The position numbers were made by a program, and so were the translations under genes. A stretch of 64,000 nucleotides of DNA from Candidatus Harpocratesius repetitus. GTDB lineage: Archaea; Asgardarchaeota; Lokiarchaeia; Sigyniarchaeales; Promethearchaeaceae. This document shows positions 1-9,100 of this stretch, piece by piece. The stretch is from assembly GCA_021498095.1 (NCBI GenBank), contig JAIZWK010000001.1, positions 1,971,666 to 2,035,665 on the forward strand. Direction: 5' to 3'. Under the pieces are notes generated by a model, which was given only the letters and a program-made list of their open reading frames with translations, did not search any database and had not been told where the DNA came from. Numbering within the stretch: position 1 is the stretch's first letter; each line of letters starts with the position of its first letter.

Positions 1-794
1 TATTTTTCTGAAATATCAATTCCAATAAATCTTCGGTTGAGCATATATGCCATTTTTGTTGTTGTTCCTGCACCATTTAGTGGATCTAATATTAAATCAC
101 CTTCATTCGACCATGAAAGGATATGGTCTTTTGCTAATGCTTCAGGAAACAGCGCTGGATGTTCATAAGCAATAGCATCTGTTGTTGTATGCCCTCTACC
201 TGTTTTATATCGCCATATGTTGAAACGCATTCCGTATTCATTTACTTTTATTCGTGTTGTATCATCTTTATGTGAAATTGTTCCATCTTTTTTCCTTCTT
301 TTTTTTGAAAAAGTATATTGTGATTTATTTGGGCGATCTATTAATGGATTAAACGTTTTAGGTTTCCCTTTTGAGAAGACGAACATATATTCAAAAATCT
401 GATGATAGCGAGTCTTGGAAGGAAATGCAAACCCACTTTTTTGATATATCATAGTATCATGTAATTTAAATCCCTTCGAAATAAAACCTAAAGCTTGTTT
501 AAACGAGCTACCTGTTTCAGATCCATTTATTGTGCTATCTCCAATGATCCAAACTATAATACCCCCTGGTTTTATTACTCGAAACAATTCTTGGGCGAGA
601 AGATCAAAATTAAAGTGAAATCCTTGATAATCACGTAAATTGTCGTAAGGTGGGCTCGTAATTGTAAGATCTATCGAATTTGACGAAATTTGTGGTAAAA
701 CTTCGAGACAATTTGCGTTAATGATCGAATTAATCGGAATATGATTGTGGGGACTAATTTCTATAGAGTGATCTTGCTTTTTAAGATTATTCAT
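1..794 (-). CDS. Beta-class DNA methyltransferase, 3' end off the window
   Basis: Probable site-specific DNA amino-methyltransferase (N4-cytosine or N6-adenine), acting on DNA with S-adenosylmethionine. Read from the ATG at 794 leftwards, the frame stays open to the window edge (264 codons). The catalytic motif TSPPY lies near residues 46-50 and the SAM-binding motif, here DPLNGAGTT, near residue 237. Catalytic-before-SAM order is the permuted beta-class arrangement. The protein lacks only its far C-terminus. The second residue block after TSPPY (DNLRDYQG) is typical of the N6_N4_Mtase family. No restriction enzyme is visible next to it, so it may be an orphan methylase or its partner may lie to the left. 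Family assignment is firm; base specificity cannot be read. Confidence 0.88.
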   Translation of the reverse strand, partial: MNNLKKQDHSIEISPHNHIPINSIINANCLEVLPQISSNSIDLTITSPPYDNLRDYQGFHFNFDLLAQELFRVIKPGGIIVWIIGDSTINGSETGSSFKQALGFISKGFKLHDTMIYQKSGFAFPSKTRYHQIFEYMFVFSKGKPKTFNPLIDRPNKSQYTFSKKRRKKDGTISHKDDTTRIKVNEYGMRFNIWRYKTGRGHTTTDAIAYEHPALFPEALAKDHILSWSNEGDLILDPLNGAGTTTKMAYMLNRRFIGIDISEK

Positions 795-1226
795 TTCAAT
801 CAGCTGGAATTTCCTTGCATAATTTATGGATTTCTTGATAAATAAAGCTTTTCAACTAAATTTAAGAGATTATTGGCACTATTTCATCCAATCGTCACAT
901 ATTTTTAAATTTAAAAATTATTAAACATATTTACTACATATAGACTACATAATTTCTATATATGTTCTATCCATCTAAAATCATCTGTTTTCGGAATATT
1001 TTTGCGTACGAAAGAGATTCATGAAATATATTCAAAATAGCTATATGTCTTCACAATTTATCATCTGTTTTGCTGTGAATGTATTGCAAAGATAAGGAAA
1101 CTAACTTTTGCTTATTTGAGATCATACATCTCCTACTCGGAATGAAACAAAAAAGGTTTTAAAGGTTCTGATCAAAGTAATATTTGTATAAATGATTTTT
1201 TGATTAAATATCAATGATGATTACAA
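795..1226. other. AT-rich intergenic region between divergent genes
   Basis: 432 bases between the divergent methyltransferase and acyltransferase genes. I see no convincing reading frame, tRNA or strong hairpin. The 12-mer ATCATCTGTTTT occurs twice (near 979 and 1060), which may be chance. It presumably holds both promoters. Confidence 0.5.
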
Positions 1227-2027
1227 ATGGGTAAGCTAATGAAAAGGTTTGTCAAACACATTATTCGTTATAACCCGTTGGACTATTTTATTCCGCGGTT
1301 GCGAGCATTTTATCGAAAATTGGGGATATTGGATTATTTAGACCGTCAGACATATTGGGTTTTATGGAAAATTGTTAGAATACTCAAACGAAAAGCGTTC
1401 CCAGGCGAAACTACAGGAATAGCGAATGTTCCCATGTCTGGTGCAGGAATATTTATTTCAAACCATAGCCATTTGTTCGACCCATTCTTATCTGCTTCTC
1501 AAGTTCACCGCCCGGTTCATTGGCTTTCAAAAATTGAGAATTTTTATACTCCTTTCTTCAGACCAATTTTACAAACTACGGGATGTATTCCAGTTCGAAG
1601 AGGTCAATCTGATCAAAATGCTATTCGATTAGTTAGACAAAAGTTAGAAAAAGGTCAAATGGTAGGAATCTTCCCAGAAGGAACTCGAACACGAACCGGC
1701 AAATTAGGTCGATTTCACACAGGTGCTGCACGAATGTGCTTAGAATACGGCATCCCTTACGTTCCATGTGTTGTTATTAATTCTTATAAATGTAAAATTG
1801 GTGATAAAATTGACGTACACATTGGAAAACCAAGATATCCTCCAAAAGGAATTGAAGTGAATTATGAAAATTCAAAGTGGTTTACCGATTTAATGCGTCA
1901 AGATATTGTAAGATTATTACAGAAATATGATGTAAATAAGACGATTGAAATTCCTGCTGCAATGTTAGAACCTCCTGTAATTCCTGCACAATTTAAGGAA
2001 TTATATATCGATCAAAAAGTTCGATAA
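1227..2027 (+). CDS. PlsC-like 1-acyl-glycerol-3-phosphate acyltransferase
   Basis: Member of the PlsC/LPLAT family, whose members transfer an acyl group to a glycerol-phosphate or related acceptor at the membrane. The 266-residue protein has the catalytic NHSHLFDPF block (HX4D motif) near residues 79-87, an intermediate motif around GCIPVRRGQ, and the acceptor-binding FPEGTRTRTG near residue 148. Archaeal membranes are built from ether-linked isoprenoids, so the true substrate in an archaeon is unclear; homologues are nevertheless known in several archaea. Two in-frame starts compete (codons 1 and 5) and neither has a strong ribosome-binding site. The gene stands alone, divergent from the methyltransferase on its left and convergent with the MFS gene on its right. 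Confidence 0.85.
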   Translation: MGKLMKRFVKHIIRYNPLDYFIPRLRAFYRKLGILDYLDRQTYWVLWKIVRILKRKAFPGETTGIANVPMSGAGIFISNHSHLFDPFLSASQVHRPVHWLSKIENFYTPFFRPILQTTGCIPVRRGQSDQNAIRLVRQKLEKGQMVGIFPEGTRTRTGKLGRFHTGAARMCLEYGIPYVPCVVINSYKCKIGDKIDVHIGKPRYPPKGIEVNYENSKWFTDLMRQDIVRLLQKYDVNKTIEIPAAMLEPPVIPAQFKELYIDQKVR

Positions 2028-2187
2028 CAATAAAATTATTCAAAAAATCTTTTTTTTACTAATTTTATTTAAATTTTCTTCAATTTTTCTATTTCTAATT
2101 CATTCTTTCGTTAATTATCAAATTCTTTTTCTATATTTACCAAATTCTTATTAATTTTAAATTTGTTAGAAGATAAGAAATAAATAT

Positions 2188-3624
2188 CTAACGTTCCGGT
2201 TCAATTATTATAGATTGATGTAAAACTTCTGCTCTGTTTTCCAAGATAGATTGAATATTTGCAATATCGTTAATAATTTTAGTTCTGGCATAAATCCATA
2301 AAAATATTCCTGGAATTCCAATGGATGAACAAATTAAAGCTGTAAGTAGAAAATTATTATTAGTATATTTTAACGCTGCAGCCCCAACTAAAGGAGCAAG
2401 TCCTGAAGCAAAAATTTCTAAAAATTGATTAACGCTCGAAATGAATCCTTGAGCTTCTGGAAGATTGATTGCTTGAAGAACTGGGGGTTGATTGGTTAAA
2501 TAGAGGACTCTCGCTGTAATAATTGTAAAAATAATTACTCCAAACAGCCAAAAACTCGGTTTCTTAAATACATCTCCCCAATTAATTTGACCTCCGGTTG
2601 AAATATAATCTAGTGGTGTTAAAAATGCAACAATCAAACCTACAACAGATAATGTAACAGAAATAATAATAAAATCTACTCTGATTTTAATGCCTTTCTG
2701 TGCCCATCTGTCTACTTTTTGAGTAAAAAAGGTAACAGATAGAATAATTGCAGGTAGAGCAAAAATCACGAATATGATGGATACATTATTTGAATCTAAA
2801 TTAATTGGTGGTTCTTTCAAATAAGGTATGATTAAAAATAATATTACATCAAATAAAATGCATGTAAAAATACCTTCAATAATTGCGACAATATTTGTTG
2901 TGGTAAGTATGGATTGTCGAAAACTTGCTCGATTTAGCTGATAACTATAACTAATTTTCTCTTTCTTTAATATATGTGCTAATTTTTTCGAAGAATGATG
3001 TGCCCTTGGTGGTTCTTTTAGAAAGATAATCAAAATAATGATACTTCCTCCTAACAATAAACCAATTATTATGAAAAATATACGCCACCATCCATGTTTA
3101 AATGCAATCGCAGAAAGGATCATACCAGCATTACTTAATATAAGGTTAAGTGCATAATATATACCAAAAAATTGAGATCGTTGTGATTCTGTTAAAAAAT
3201 CACTCGAAATGCTGTGAACTAATGGGTAATTGCCTCCAAGTCCAATTCCAGCAATAACACTTGCGATAATAAAAAAGATCCACAAGGTTCTATGACTTGA
3301 GTGAGGTATAATTCCGAATAATATACATGAAAAAGCAGAAAATGAGGTTGTAATAATAAATAGAATTTTTCTATTGAATCTATCTGCTAATAAACCGAAA
3401 AATAGCCCTGCAATGGCCCACATCCATGATCTTACTGATAGAATTAAACCTGATTGAATTGCATGTACATGAAAGGGAGTATTTGGCCAGATAAGAGTCG
3501 AAATATTAACAATGTTAATTAGTATTACTGAATAAACAAGTGAAACTAAAGAGTATGTAAAGAATATTGGCCATAATTGAAAAATAGATGAATTTTCTCT
3601 CTGTTTTTTCAAAAAATTTTTCAT
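2188..3624 (-). CDS. MFS transporter (about 12 TM)
   Basis: Major facilitator superfamily permease of about 478 residues, substrate unknown. The motif-A loop between helices 2 and 3 is visible (GLLADRFNRK), and about twelve hydrophobic segments follow the usual 6+6 layout with a long central cytoplasmic loop. The frame stays open further upstream to 3744, but that would overlap the ATP-grasp gene. The ATG at 3624 is preceded by GAGGAAT at a normal Shine-Dalgarno distance, so I start there. It lies 76 bases downstream of the TupA-like gene on the same strand and could be cotranscribed with it. The fold is sure, the cargo is not. Confidence 0.88.
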   Translation of the reverse strand: MKNFLKKQRENSSIFQLWPIFFTYSLVSLVYSVILINIVNISTLIWPNTPFHVHAIQSGLILSVRSWMWAIAGLFFGLLADRFNRKILFIITTSFSAFSCILFGIIPHSSHRTLWIFFIIASVIAGIGLGGNYPLVHSISSDFLTESQRSQFFGIYYALNLILSNAGMILSAIAFKHGWWRIFFIIIGLLLGGSIIILIIFLKEPPRAHHSSKKLAHILKKEKISYSYQLNRASFRQSILTTTNIVAIIEGIFTCILFDVILFLIIPYLKEPPINLDSNNVSIIFVIFALPAIILSVTFFTQKVDRWAQKGIKIRVDFIIISVTLSVVGLIVAFLTPLDYISTGGQINWGDVFKKPSFWLFGVIIFTIITARVLYLTNQPPVLQAINLPEAQGFISSVNQFLEIFASGLAPLVGAAALKYTNNNFLLTALICSSIGIPGIFLWIYARTKIINDIANIQSILENRAEVLHQSIIIEPER

Positions 3625-3700
3625 AAATATTCCTCGATTGATAATTGAATCAAAGTTACCTTTAATGTTAATTTTATGAATTATATAAAAAATGAATTTC

Positions 3701-4606
3701 TTACCAATATTGACCAAAAATAGTATCGTATTCTTCAGGAACAAACTTTGCTGTTCCTGAACCAGGTGTTAAGGTAAGTTCTCCAAAGTATATATCATTA
3801 TTTACTGAAAATAAATCAACCCTAACAAAATCGATATCTTCACCTAATTTTTCAGCAATAGCAATTAATTCGTCAAAATTTGCTGGTTTTTCATCATATT
3901 CTGGACTAATTGGTTCCCCAATTGCTAGATCTAGCTTTTCCCAATCTCTGGTGTAATTGTTTTGATAATAGTTAAGATAGCGTCTTGCATGTACTTCAAT
4001 AAAACGGGCAATACCATGAAAAACATAGATTTTATAATCAATTGGAACAACTGCATCTTCATTATTTGGTTGTATAAATTCTTCAATTATGATTTTAGGA
4101 TGAATCTGCCAGTAATGTCGTTCATTAAATATAATAAATTTTCCATATTTCTTTTTTAGCCATTTTCTACATTTTTGAACAATTTCATTCTGTGTATATT
4201 TCTTTTTTGAAACAAAATCATATCCATTACTGATAATCATAATCCAACCTGATCCATGATTAGCTTTAATAACATATTCATTTGGTAATTGATCGAAAGG
4301 AATTGTTTCTGGTTTATCTGTTACATATAAAAGTTTAGCTAGTTTGACTGTAGTTCCTTTTAATTTAACATATTCTCTAACAGCATATTTATCTGCCATT
4401 GTGGTATAAATTTTAGGATAGTTTTTTTGACGCATTCGTTCTCTTATTTTATAATTGAATGTTCCTTTTTTAGGAAAATATATAAATGGTTTGCAGACAT
4501 TTTGAAAGGGCGGTTTACGCCAAATGAATAAAAGCAAGAATAATAGGATTGTGAGAAAAAGAACCCCTCCACAAATTCCCAAAAAAGTTATAACTAATTG
4601 ACCCAT
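3701..4606 (-). CDS. TupA-like ATP-grasp protein, membrane anchored
   Basis: Resembles the TupA-like ATP-grasp family (named after teichuronopeptide synthesis), enzymes that ligate a carboxylate to an amine or act in surface polysaccharide decoration. The 301-residue protein starts with a transmembrane anchor (about residues 4-28), followed by DKYAVREYVK, the ATP-grasp strand YVIKANHGSGW and the metal-binding region FVRVDLFSVNNDIYFGELTLTPGSG. The catalytic domain therefore faces the cytoplasm at the membrane. The MFS gene follows on the same strand, suggesting a small surface or export unit. Substrate unknown. An alternative is a general D-Ala-D-Ala-ligase-like enzyme, but the NHGSGW signature favours TupA-like. 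Confidence 0.75.
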   Translation of the reverse strand: MGQLVITFLGICGGVLFLTILLFLLLFIWRKPPFQNVCKPFIYFPKKGTFNYKIRERMRQKNYPKIYTTMADKYAVREYVKLKGTTVKLAKLLYVTDKPETIPFDQLPNEYVIKANHGSGWIMIISNGYDFVSKKKYTQNEIVQKCRKWLKKKYGKFIIFNERHYWQIHPKIIIEEFIQPNNEDAVVPIDYKIYVFHGIARFIEVHARRYLNYYQNNYTRDWEKLDLAIGEPISPEYDEKPANFDELIAIAEKLGEDIDFVRVDLFSVNNDIYFGELTLTPGSGTAKFVPEEYDTIFGQYW

Positions 4607-5863
4607 GATGCGAATATTGTGAGCTGATATTTAAAGTAATCGGATACCATTTATTCTTTCTAATAAAATAATTTTTGAAAAGATGCTTCACTCGTGAACT
4701 TTAAATAGGAAATCTCTTTTAAATTTATAATAATTAAAAAATGCTATTTTAATTTAATTCTTAAATGTGAAAGGAATGGATTCAAAGCTTAAAAAATTCG
4801 CTAAATTTCGCTGGTTTAATAATGTAGTACCTCATACTACTGTTAATCCAGTGATTTATGGGCTTATGAATTCTTTCTCTTCATGCTAAAATTGATCACG
4901 CTTGATGTGTTTCACCAAATTTTTGAATCAGTAATCCTGTAATCCTTTCACATTTTGATTTCACTCACATCATGCTGATCGTCTTTTACAATAAAGCTAG
5001 ATTTGGTTATGTGTAAAAATATTTATGAAAATACATTTTTCAGCAATCTAGAATTATTGAATTATCTAAAAGAAAAAATGATAAAATAACCCGATGTACA
5101 ATTTACAATATAATAATTTGGGAAAATTTGTGTCTGAATTAGTTGTATTTAGGTGGAAATTGCTCTGTTCTATATACTTGCAAATAGATAGGCTTTTATT
5201 TGAACATAACCTTATAAGATCTTAGATCGTAATTAATATATTATTAATCTATAAAATTTCATTAACTACGATCTTGCAAAAAAAAATATCAAAAATATAA
5301 AACTAAATGATTATCATGAAAAATATCCGCTTTCCACAACCATTTTGTCATTCATTTACCTGGAAGCTTCGCAAATACGTTTCAATTCAAAATTCAAATT
5401 CGTTTTTCATGTTGAAGTATGTTGCGATAAAATCAGCTAATCCTCAGGTAAATAGGGGATCTATTTCCTTTTTAAATGTATTTCCCCAAATGCAAGGAAA
5501 GTTGGACGCTCATGCATCTTTTAGATAATACAAGGAATATTCAGACTGAAATTATCAATTAAGCATTTCTGTCTCGAATAATTCCTATGTAATTTTATTA
5601 CTTTCAACTTTTCTTCTTTAGCTGTTAATCATTGTATTCCTACTAATCAATTGGAATGCCAATGGAATAAACGAACTACGACCATTTCTTTGATATTTGT
5701 GTATAATCATATCAAGGTTGCGGTTATAATCGAACCACCTTTTTAAAATACATCTGCTTTCCTACTGCTGATGTTATATTACTTATAATAAATCAGAAAT
5801 AAGCGGAATTCAAAAAAAATAATCTCAATAATAAACCAAATTCAAAAATTAAGTGAATAAAAT
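4607..5863. other. 1.26 kb gene-poor stretch with possible coding remnants
   Basis: No convincing gene in either strand. A 37-codon frame at 4776-4889 (begins MDSKLKKFAKFRWFNN) has gene-like composition and an AAAGGA just upstream. A 73-codon frame at 5307-5528 reads less naturally. Both could be decayed remnants of lost genes. The rest is AT-rich with scattered stops. No tRNA cloverleaf: the stem around 5717-5735 does not continue into one. Confidence 0.4.
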
Positions 5864-7156
5864 ATGCTAAATATAAAATCTGGAACTAAATCAGAAGAAC
5901 TGCAAAGAGAAAGTCAAATACAGGAACAATTGCAGGAGAAAATACATGATTATATGCACTATCAAAAATTAAATAGGAATTTATGGTTGATGTATTTCAT
6001 CCGAGGTTTTTCTAGCATCCATTTCTTCGGATCTGTAATGATATTATTTTTCGAAGATTGGGGAGGTATTTCTTTCTCTGAAATCATGGTCTTGGAAGCT
6101 ATTTTCACCGGTGGAATATTTATATTAGAAATCCCTACAGGAACTATAGCTGATAAATACAGCCGCCGACTCTCTCTAATATTTTCCTATATGGTAAATA
6201 TTATTGCCATATTTATATATGTCAGTCATGCGAGTTTCATAACATTTGCTTTGGGAGAGATCACTTGGGCTGCAGCAACCGCATTAAATTCAGGCGCCTC
6301 TGATGCATTTCTTTATGATACATTAGTTGAATTAGAACAAGAGCATCGATCAAAAAAGATCTTTGCCCGTTTGCAAAAAATTGGATTAACTACCATGATC
6401 ATTGGAAGTCTTTCAGGCGGATTCATTGCTGTTAACTTTGGGCTCAGTGCCACTATGTTATTCTCAGCATTTCCTTTGATCATTGCCTTAGGGTTGAGTT
6501 TTGCTTTGGAAGAGCCTGTAACTCATCAAACAAGTCGAAAAGATAGTCCTTGGGAAATCTTTGCAAAAGGATGGAAGAATATTCGCAGTAATGCTTCTCT
6601 TAAAAGATTAATTGCGGATTCAGTCGTTCTTTCGGTTGTTGCATATTATATCCTATGGATCTGGCAAAAGCGCGTAAATTCATTAGCTTTAGATGTTACA
6701 TGGTTTGGATTGATCCATACAGGGATGATTGTCGCCCAAATCTTGATCTTATCGGTTTTCCGTCCATTAGAGCGAAAATTTGAAGCCCGTGGGTGGCAAA
6801 AAGCCAAGTTGTTGATCATTCAAGGGACTTCATTCGGAACCGGGCTTGGAATCTTGCTTATGGGAATATTCGATACTCTTTGGGTGGTTATCCTAAGCAT
6901 TATTTTAGGTGCTGGATTAGGGCTCTCTCGTAGGGTTATTCTGACGAATTATATGCAAAAACATATCTCTTCGGAGCAACGTGCCACTACCATTTCTACT
7001 GTTTCAATGATTCGAATGGTTCTTTTACTCGTACTCAACCCGATCATTGGCAAAGCGGTTGAATACAGTATGTTGTTGACATTATTGATATTAGGTGGGA
7101 CGGCTATAATTTGGAGTTTAGCTAATCGCTTACAAGAATCTGATTTAGTTGATTAA
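5864..7156 (+). CDS. MFS transporter
   Basis: Major facilitator permease of 430 residues. A charged, glutamine-rich N-terminal cytoplasmic segment of about 45 residues precedes the first helix. The family loop between helices 2 and 3 reads IPTGTIADKYSRR, a clear motif A with the proline-threonine-glycine seen in the drug/unknown-substrate MFS branch. Eleven to twelve hydrophobic helices follow. It is unrelated in detail to the other MFS gene at 2188-3624. It stands alone: more than a kilobase of gene-poor DNA lies upstream and a 700-base spacer downstream. Likely an efflux or uptake carrier; cargo cannot be told. Confidence 0.87.
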   Translation: MLNIKSGTKSEELQRESQIQEQLQEKIHDYMHYQKLNRNLWLMYFIRGFSSIHFFGSVMILFFEDWGGISFSEIMVLEAIFTGGIFILEIPTGTIADKYSRRLSLIFSYMVNIIAIFIYVSHASFITFALGEITWAAATALNSGASDAFLYDTLVELEQEHRSKKIFARLQKIGLTTMIIGSLSGGFIAVNFGLSATMLFSAFPLIIALGLSFALEEPVTHQTSRKDSPWEIFAKGWKNIRSNASLKRLIADSVVLSVVAYYILWIWQKRVNSLALDVTWFGLIHTGMIVAQILILSVFRPLERKFEARGWQKAKLLIIQGTSFGTGLGILLMGIFDTLWVVILSIILGAGLGLSRRVILTNYMQKHISSEQRATTISTVSMIRMVLLLVLNPIIGKAVEYSMLLTLLILGGTAIIWSLANRLQESDLVD

Positions 7157-7864
7157 TCCATCATCGTCAGATTCTCTTTTTTTTATTTTTCTTGATTTTC
7201 TTTCTTTTTTTATTTTTCAATTTAATTTACAGATAATTTTTAAGAAATCTCTAATTTTCGTGCTTGATACTTATCTATCATTTATTAAATCAATAGATCA
7301 TTTTTTGTGAAGTATAATACATTTTCTCTTCCCATTTAGAAAAAACACTCCAAATATCCATACACGCTCGATTTCTGGTTAATGGTTATTCATTTATTTA
7401 TACATCCATATGCTTCCAAAAAACACTTTTTTTATGAACCTTCTTTTCTGATTGCACTAGTTTTAATTTTCTTTTCACTGATATTATACAATTCGAGCTT
7501 ATTTGTTATGATTTTTTTCATTTCTTGCATGTCCGGCTCGCCAGTCTATCGTGCATATTTTTTTAGAATATTAATCTATCGGCGAAAATATTTAATTTCA
7601 ACTAAAAAGATTTGAGTTATAGAATGAAATAATGGATCTCTTCTCTTAAATTAACCGGGTAATGTATGAAAATTTTGAATTCCTATCACTATTTTTTTTG
7701 TCGAACCACTGAAATCCGTTCATCTTCTTACCCAAAACACCCCAAAATTCCCAAACATTTAAATACTTATTCTGAAATATATTAATTAGATTGCTAATAT
7801 ATATCGGGGAAATAATGCATGTTTTAACCCCAAAAACTGCAATCTGTAAAACGGAGAGATTATT
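7157..7864. other. Intergenic region; T-rich end of MFS gene and histone promoter
   Basis: Just after the MFS stop there are several long T-runs (7178-7220), compatible with U-rich archaeal termination. A 77-codon frame at 7382-7615 is hydrophobic but poorly gene-like and I leave it uncalled. The right end carries the promoter and leader of the histone gene. Confidence 0.45.
7758..7765 (+). promoter_or_regulatory. TATA box of the short histone gene
   Basis: TTTAAATA, a near-ideal archaeal TATA element, sits about 100 bases before the histone ATG. A start of transcription about 25 bases downstream would give a leader of roughly 75 bases ending in a clear ribosome-binding site (GGAGAG near 7854). 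Confidence 0.55.
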
Positions 7865-8083
7865 ATGGCTAAGAAAAAGAGATCATTCGCCTGGTCACCA
7901 GTGCGAAAATTAATGAAGAAAAGTGGCGCCAACATCGTTGCTCGAGATGCAGTTGAAGCCTTAATCATTGATTTAGAAAAAACCGCTACGAAATTAACCA
8001 AGAAAGCTTTGGGTTTTGCTAAACACGCAAAGCGGAAAAAGATTGCAAAAGAAGATATGGATCTTGCCATTAAATATTTGTAA
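7865..8083 (+). CDS. Archaeal histone, tail-less
   Basis: DNA-binding histone-fold protein of 72 residues that would dimerise and wrap DNA. It shows the archaeal layout: helix 1 with SPVRKLMKK, a long helix 2 (RDAVEALIIDLEKTATKLT), and helix 3 ending KRKKIAKEDMDLAIKYL. The N-terminus is only a few lysines long, unlike the second histone at 21550-21837. The start is supported by ACGGAGAG about ten bases upstream. It is monocistronic, with a T-run directly after the stop. Assignment is firm. Confidence 0.95.
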   Translation: MAKKKRSFAWSPVRKLMKKSGANIVARDAVEALIIDLEKTATKLTKKALGFAKHAKRKKIAKEDMDLAIKYL

Positions 8084-8466
8084 TCGTGGCGGATTACGTT
8101 TTTTTTCCTTCTTTTTTCATTTAATGAATCAAATTTTGTTCTGATTACTTAATAGTTCATCAAATTCAATAGAATAAAAATTTCTAATTATAGAATTAGA
8201 TCATATTTTTTTTCATGAATAAAGATAATATCATCTTGGATTAATTCAGAAAGGATAATATTTTCATCGAATGACTAAATTCTTCGAGGTTCTGCATCAT
8301 TAGCTGGGACAAATATTTTTATTCATGTTTTTTTTGATCAGCTTACATGAAAAAGACGAGTATAGCAATCAAAGTCATCAGTAATTCCAATATAAATTGA
8401 TAACAACGATAAGGTAGAATAAGATTCATTCAAATGAATTAAAGTAAAATGATGAAAAAATTATTA
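8084..8466. other. Intergenic region with T-run terminator after the histone gene
   Basis: A run of eight T with further T clusters lies about 15 bases after the histone stop (8099-8120), a plausible U-run terminator. The remaining bases hold nothing I recognise on either strand. Confidence 0.45.
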
Positions 8467-8730
8467 TTAGCTCTCTTCAAACCAAAAACCACAAGTGTCT
8501 TTTGTCAAAAATTCCTTATTTGAGCGGGGATATTTTCGACATGCGATAAAACGGATAGGATATATGGTACATCTTGCTTTATTATTTTCATCATATCTAA
8601 GAAAAGGGCATACATTTGGAAGTTTACAACACGCTCCACAACGATTACATGAGCCTCTGCGTTTTTTGCTCACTGGTAAAAAAATACTAATGGTATTACG
8701 GTATAATTTTGCCCAATAATTATTCTTCAT
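8467..8730 (-). CDS. YkgJ-family cysteine-cluster protein
   Basis: Small 87-residue protein of the YkgJ/Fli-like zinc-or-iron chelatin group. The N-terminal signature is CNRCGACCKLPNVCPFL, followed by two more cysteines in CTIYPIRFIACRKYP and one in CGFWFEE: the spacing typical of the family. Members are thought to bind iron-sulfur or zinc; their function is mostly unknown. The N-terminal 20 residues before the first cysteine are short and basic. It is divergent from the rrp4 fragment. Family assignment is good, role is open. Confidence 0.85.
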   Translation of the reverse strand: MKNNYWAKLYRNTISIFLPVSKKRRGSCNRCGACCKLPNVCPFLRYDENNKARCTIYPIRFIACRKYPRSNKEFLTKDTCGFWFEES

Positions 8731-8920
8731 ATTATATTTGAATTTGTGTGTTATTTCCTTTTAAATTTTGGAAAAATCAACTTTTATATATAATTTTAGT
8801 GATAGTGGGTATTGAAGATAATGAATTCTGAAAGAATTGTCAACCAAAATGTGATGAGAATAAACCGATATTCCTATTTCTTCCCGTTAACTAACCAAAA
8901 AATAAGTAATGTGAAACTAT

Positions 8921-9100
8921 ATGTCCGCGGAGAATGCAGAACTACGTGAAATCGTTACTCCAAGCCAAGTGATTGCCTCGGATCCAAGCTTATTAGCTGG
9001 AAGAGGTGCAATAAAAGATATCAACGGAGAAATTATCTCTATTTTCGTAGGATTAAAAGAAATCCAGGGGAAATACGTAGATGTTATTCCTTTTTGCTAA
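8921..9100 (+). pseudogene. rrp4: 5' fragment of exosome subunit Rrp4, truncated
   Basis: A 59-codon frame whose product matches the N-terminal domain of the archaeal exosome cap protein Rrp4: EIVTPSQVIA, then AGRGAI, then VGLKEIQGKYVDVIPF, close to the family pattern of VTPG..IA, GxGT and GLVEIxGxxVxVIPL. Full Rrp4 is about 230 residues with S1 and KH domains; here a TAA ends it just after VIPF. No S1 or KH sequence follows within the window. The last 20 bases overlap the start of the methyltransferase. The fragment is clearly less AT-rich than the methyltransferase. It is either an insertion or deletion scar, a paralogue remnant, or an assembly join. Csl4 is the alternative parent but GLKEIQG fits Rrp4 better. 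Confidence 0.72.

Noticed and set aside
3625..3744. N-terminal extension of the MFS gene
   Set aside because: Would overlap the ATP-grasp gene, lacks a ribosome site and is not MFS-like; the ATG at 3624 has GAGGAAT.
4776..4889. NPVIYGLMN resembling a GPCR helix-7 NPxxY motif
   Set aside because: A 37-codon frame with no membrane helices before it; a chance match.
5715..5740. tRNA T-arm-like stem around GGTTCGATTAT on the minus strand
   Set aside because: The stem pairs as GTGGTT/AACCGC with the loop starting CGATTAT, which does not place TTC at the loop start, and no acceptor, D or anticodon arms can be built.
7382..7615. 77-codon hydrophobic frame
   Set aside because: No ribosome site, odd composition, lies in an AT/T-rich spacer where hydrophobic codons arise by chance.
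8851..8857. GTGATGA as a C box of a C/D small RNA
   Set aside because: No D box (CTGA) or internal C'/D' pair at the proper distance.
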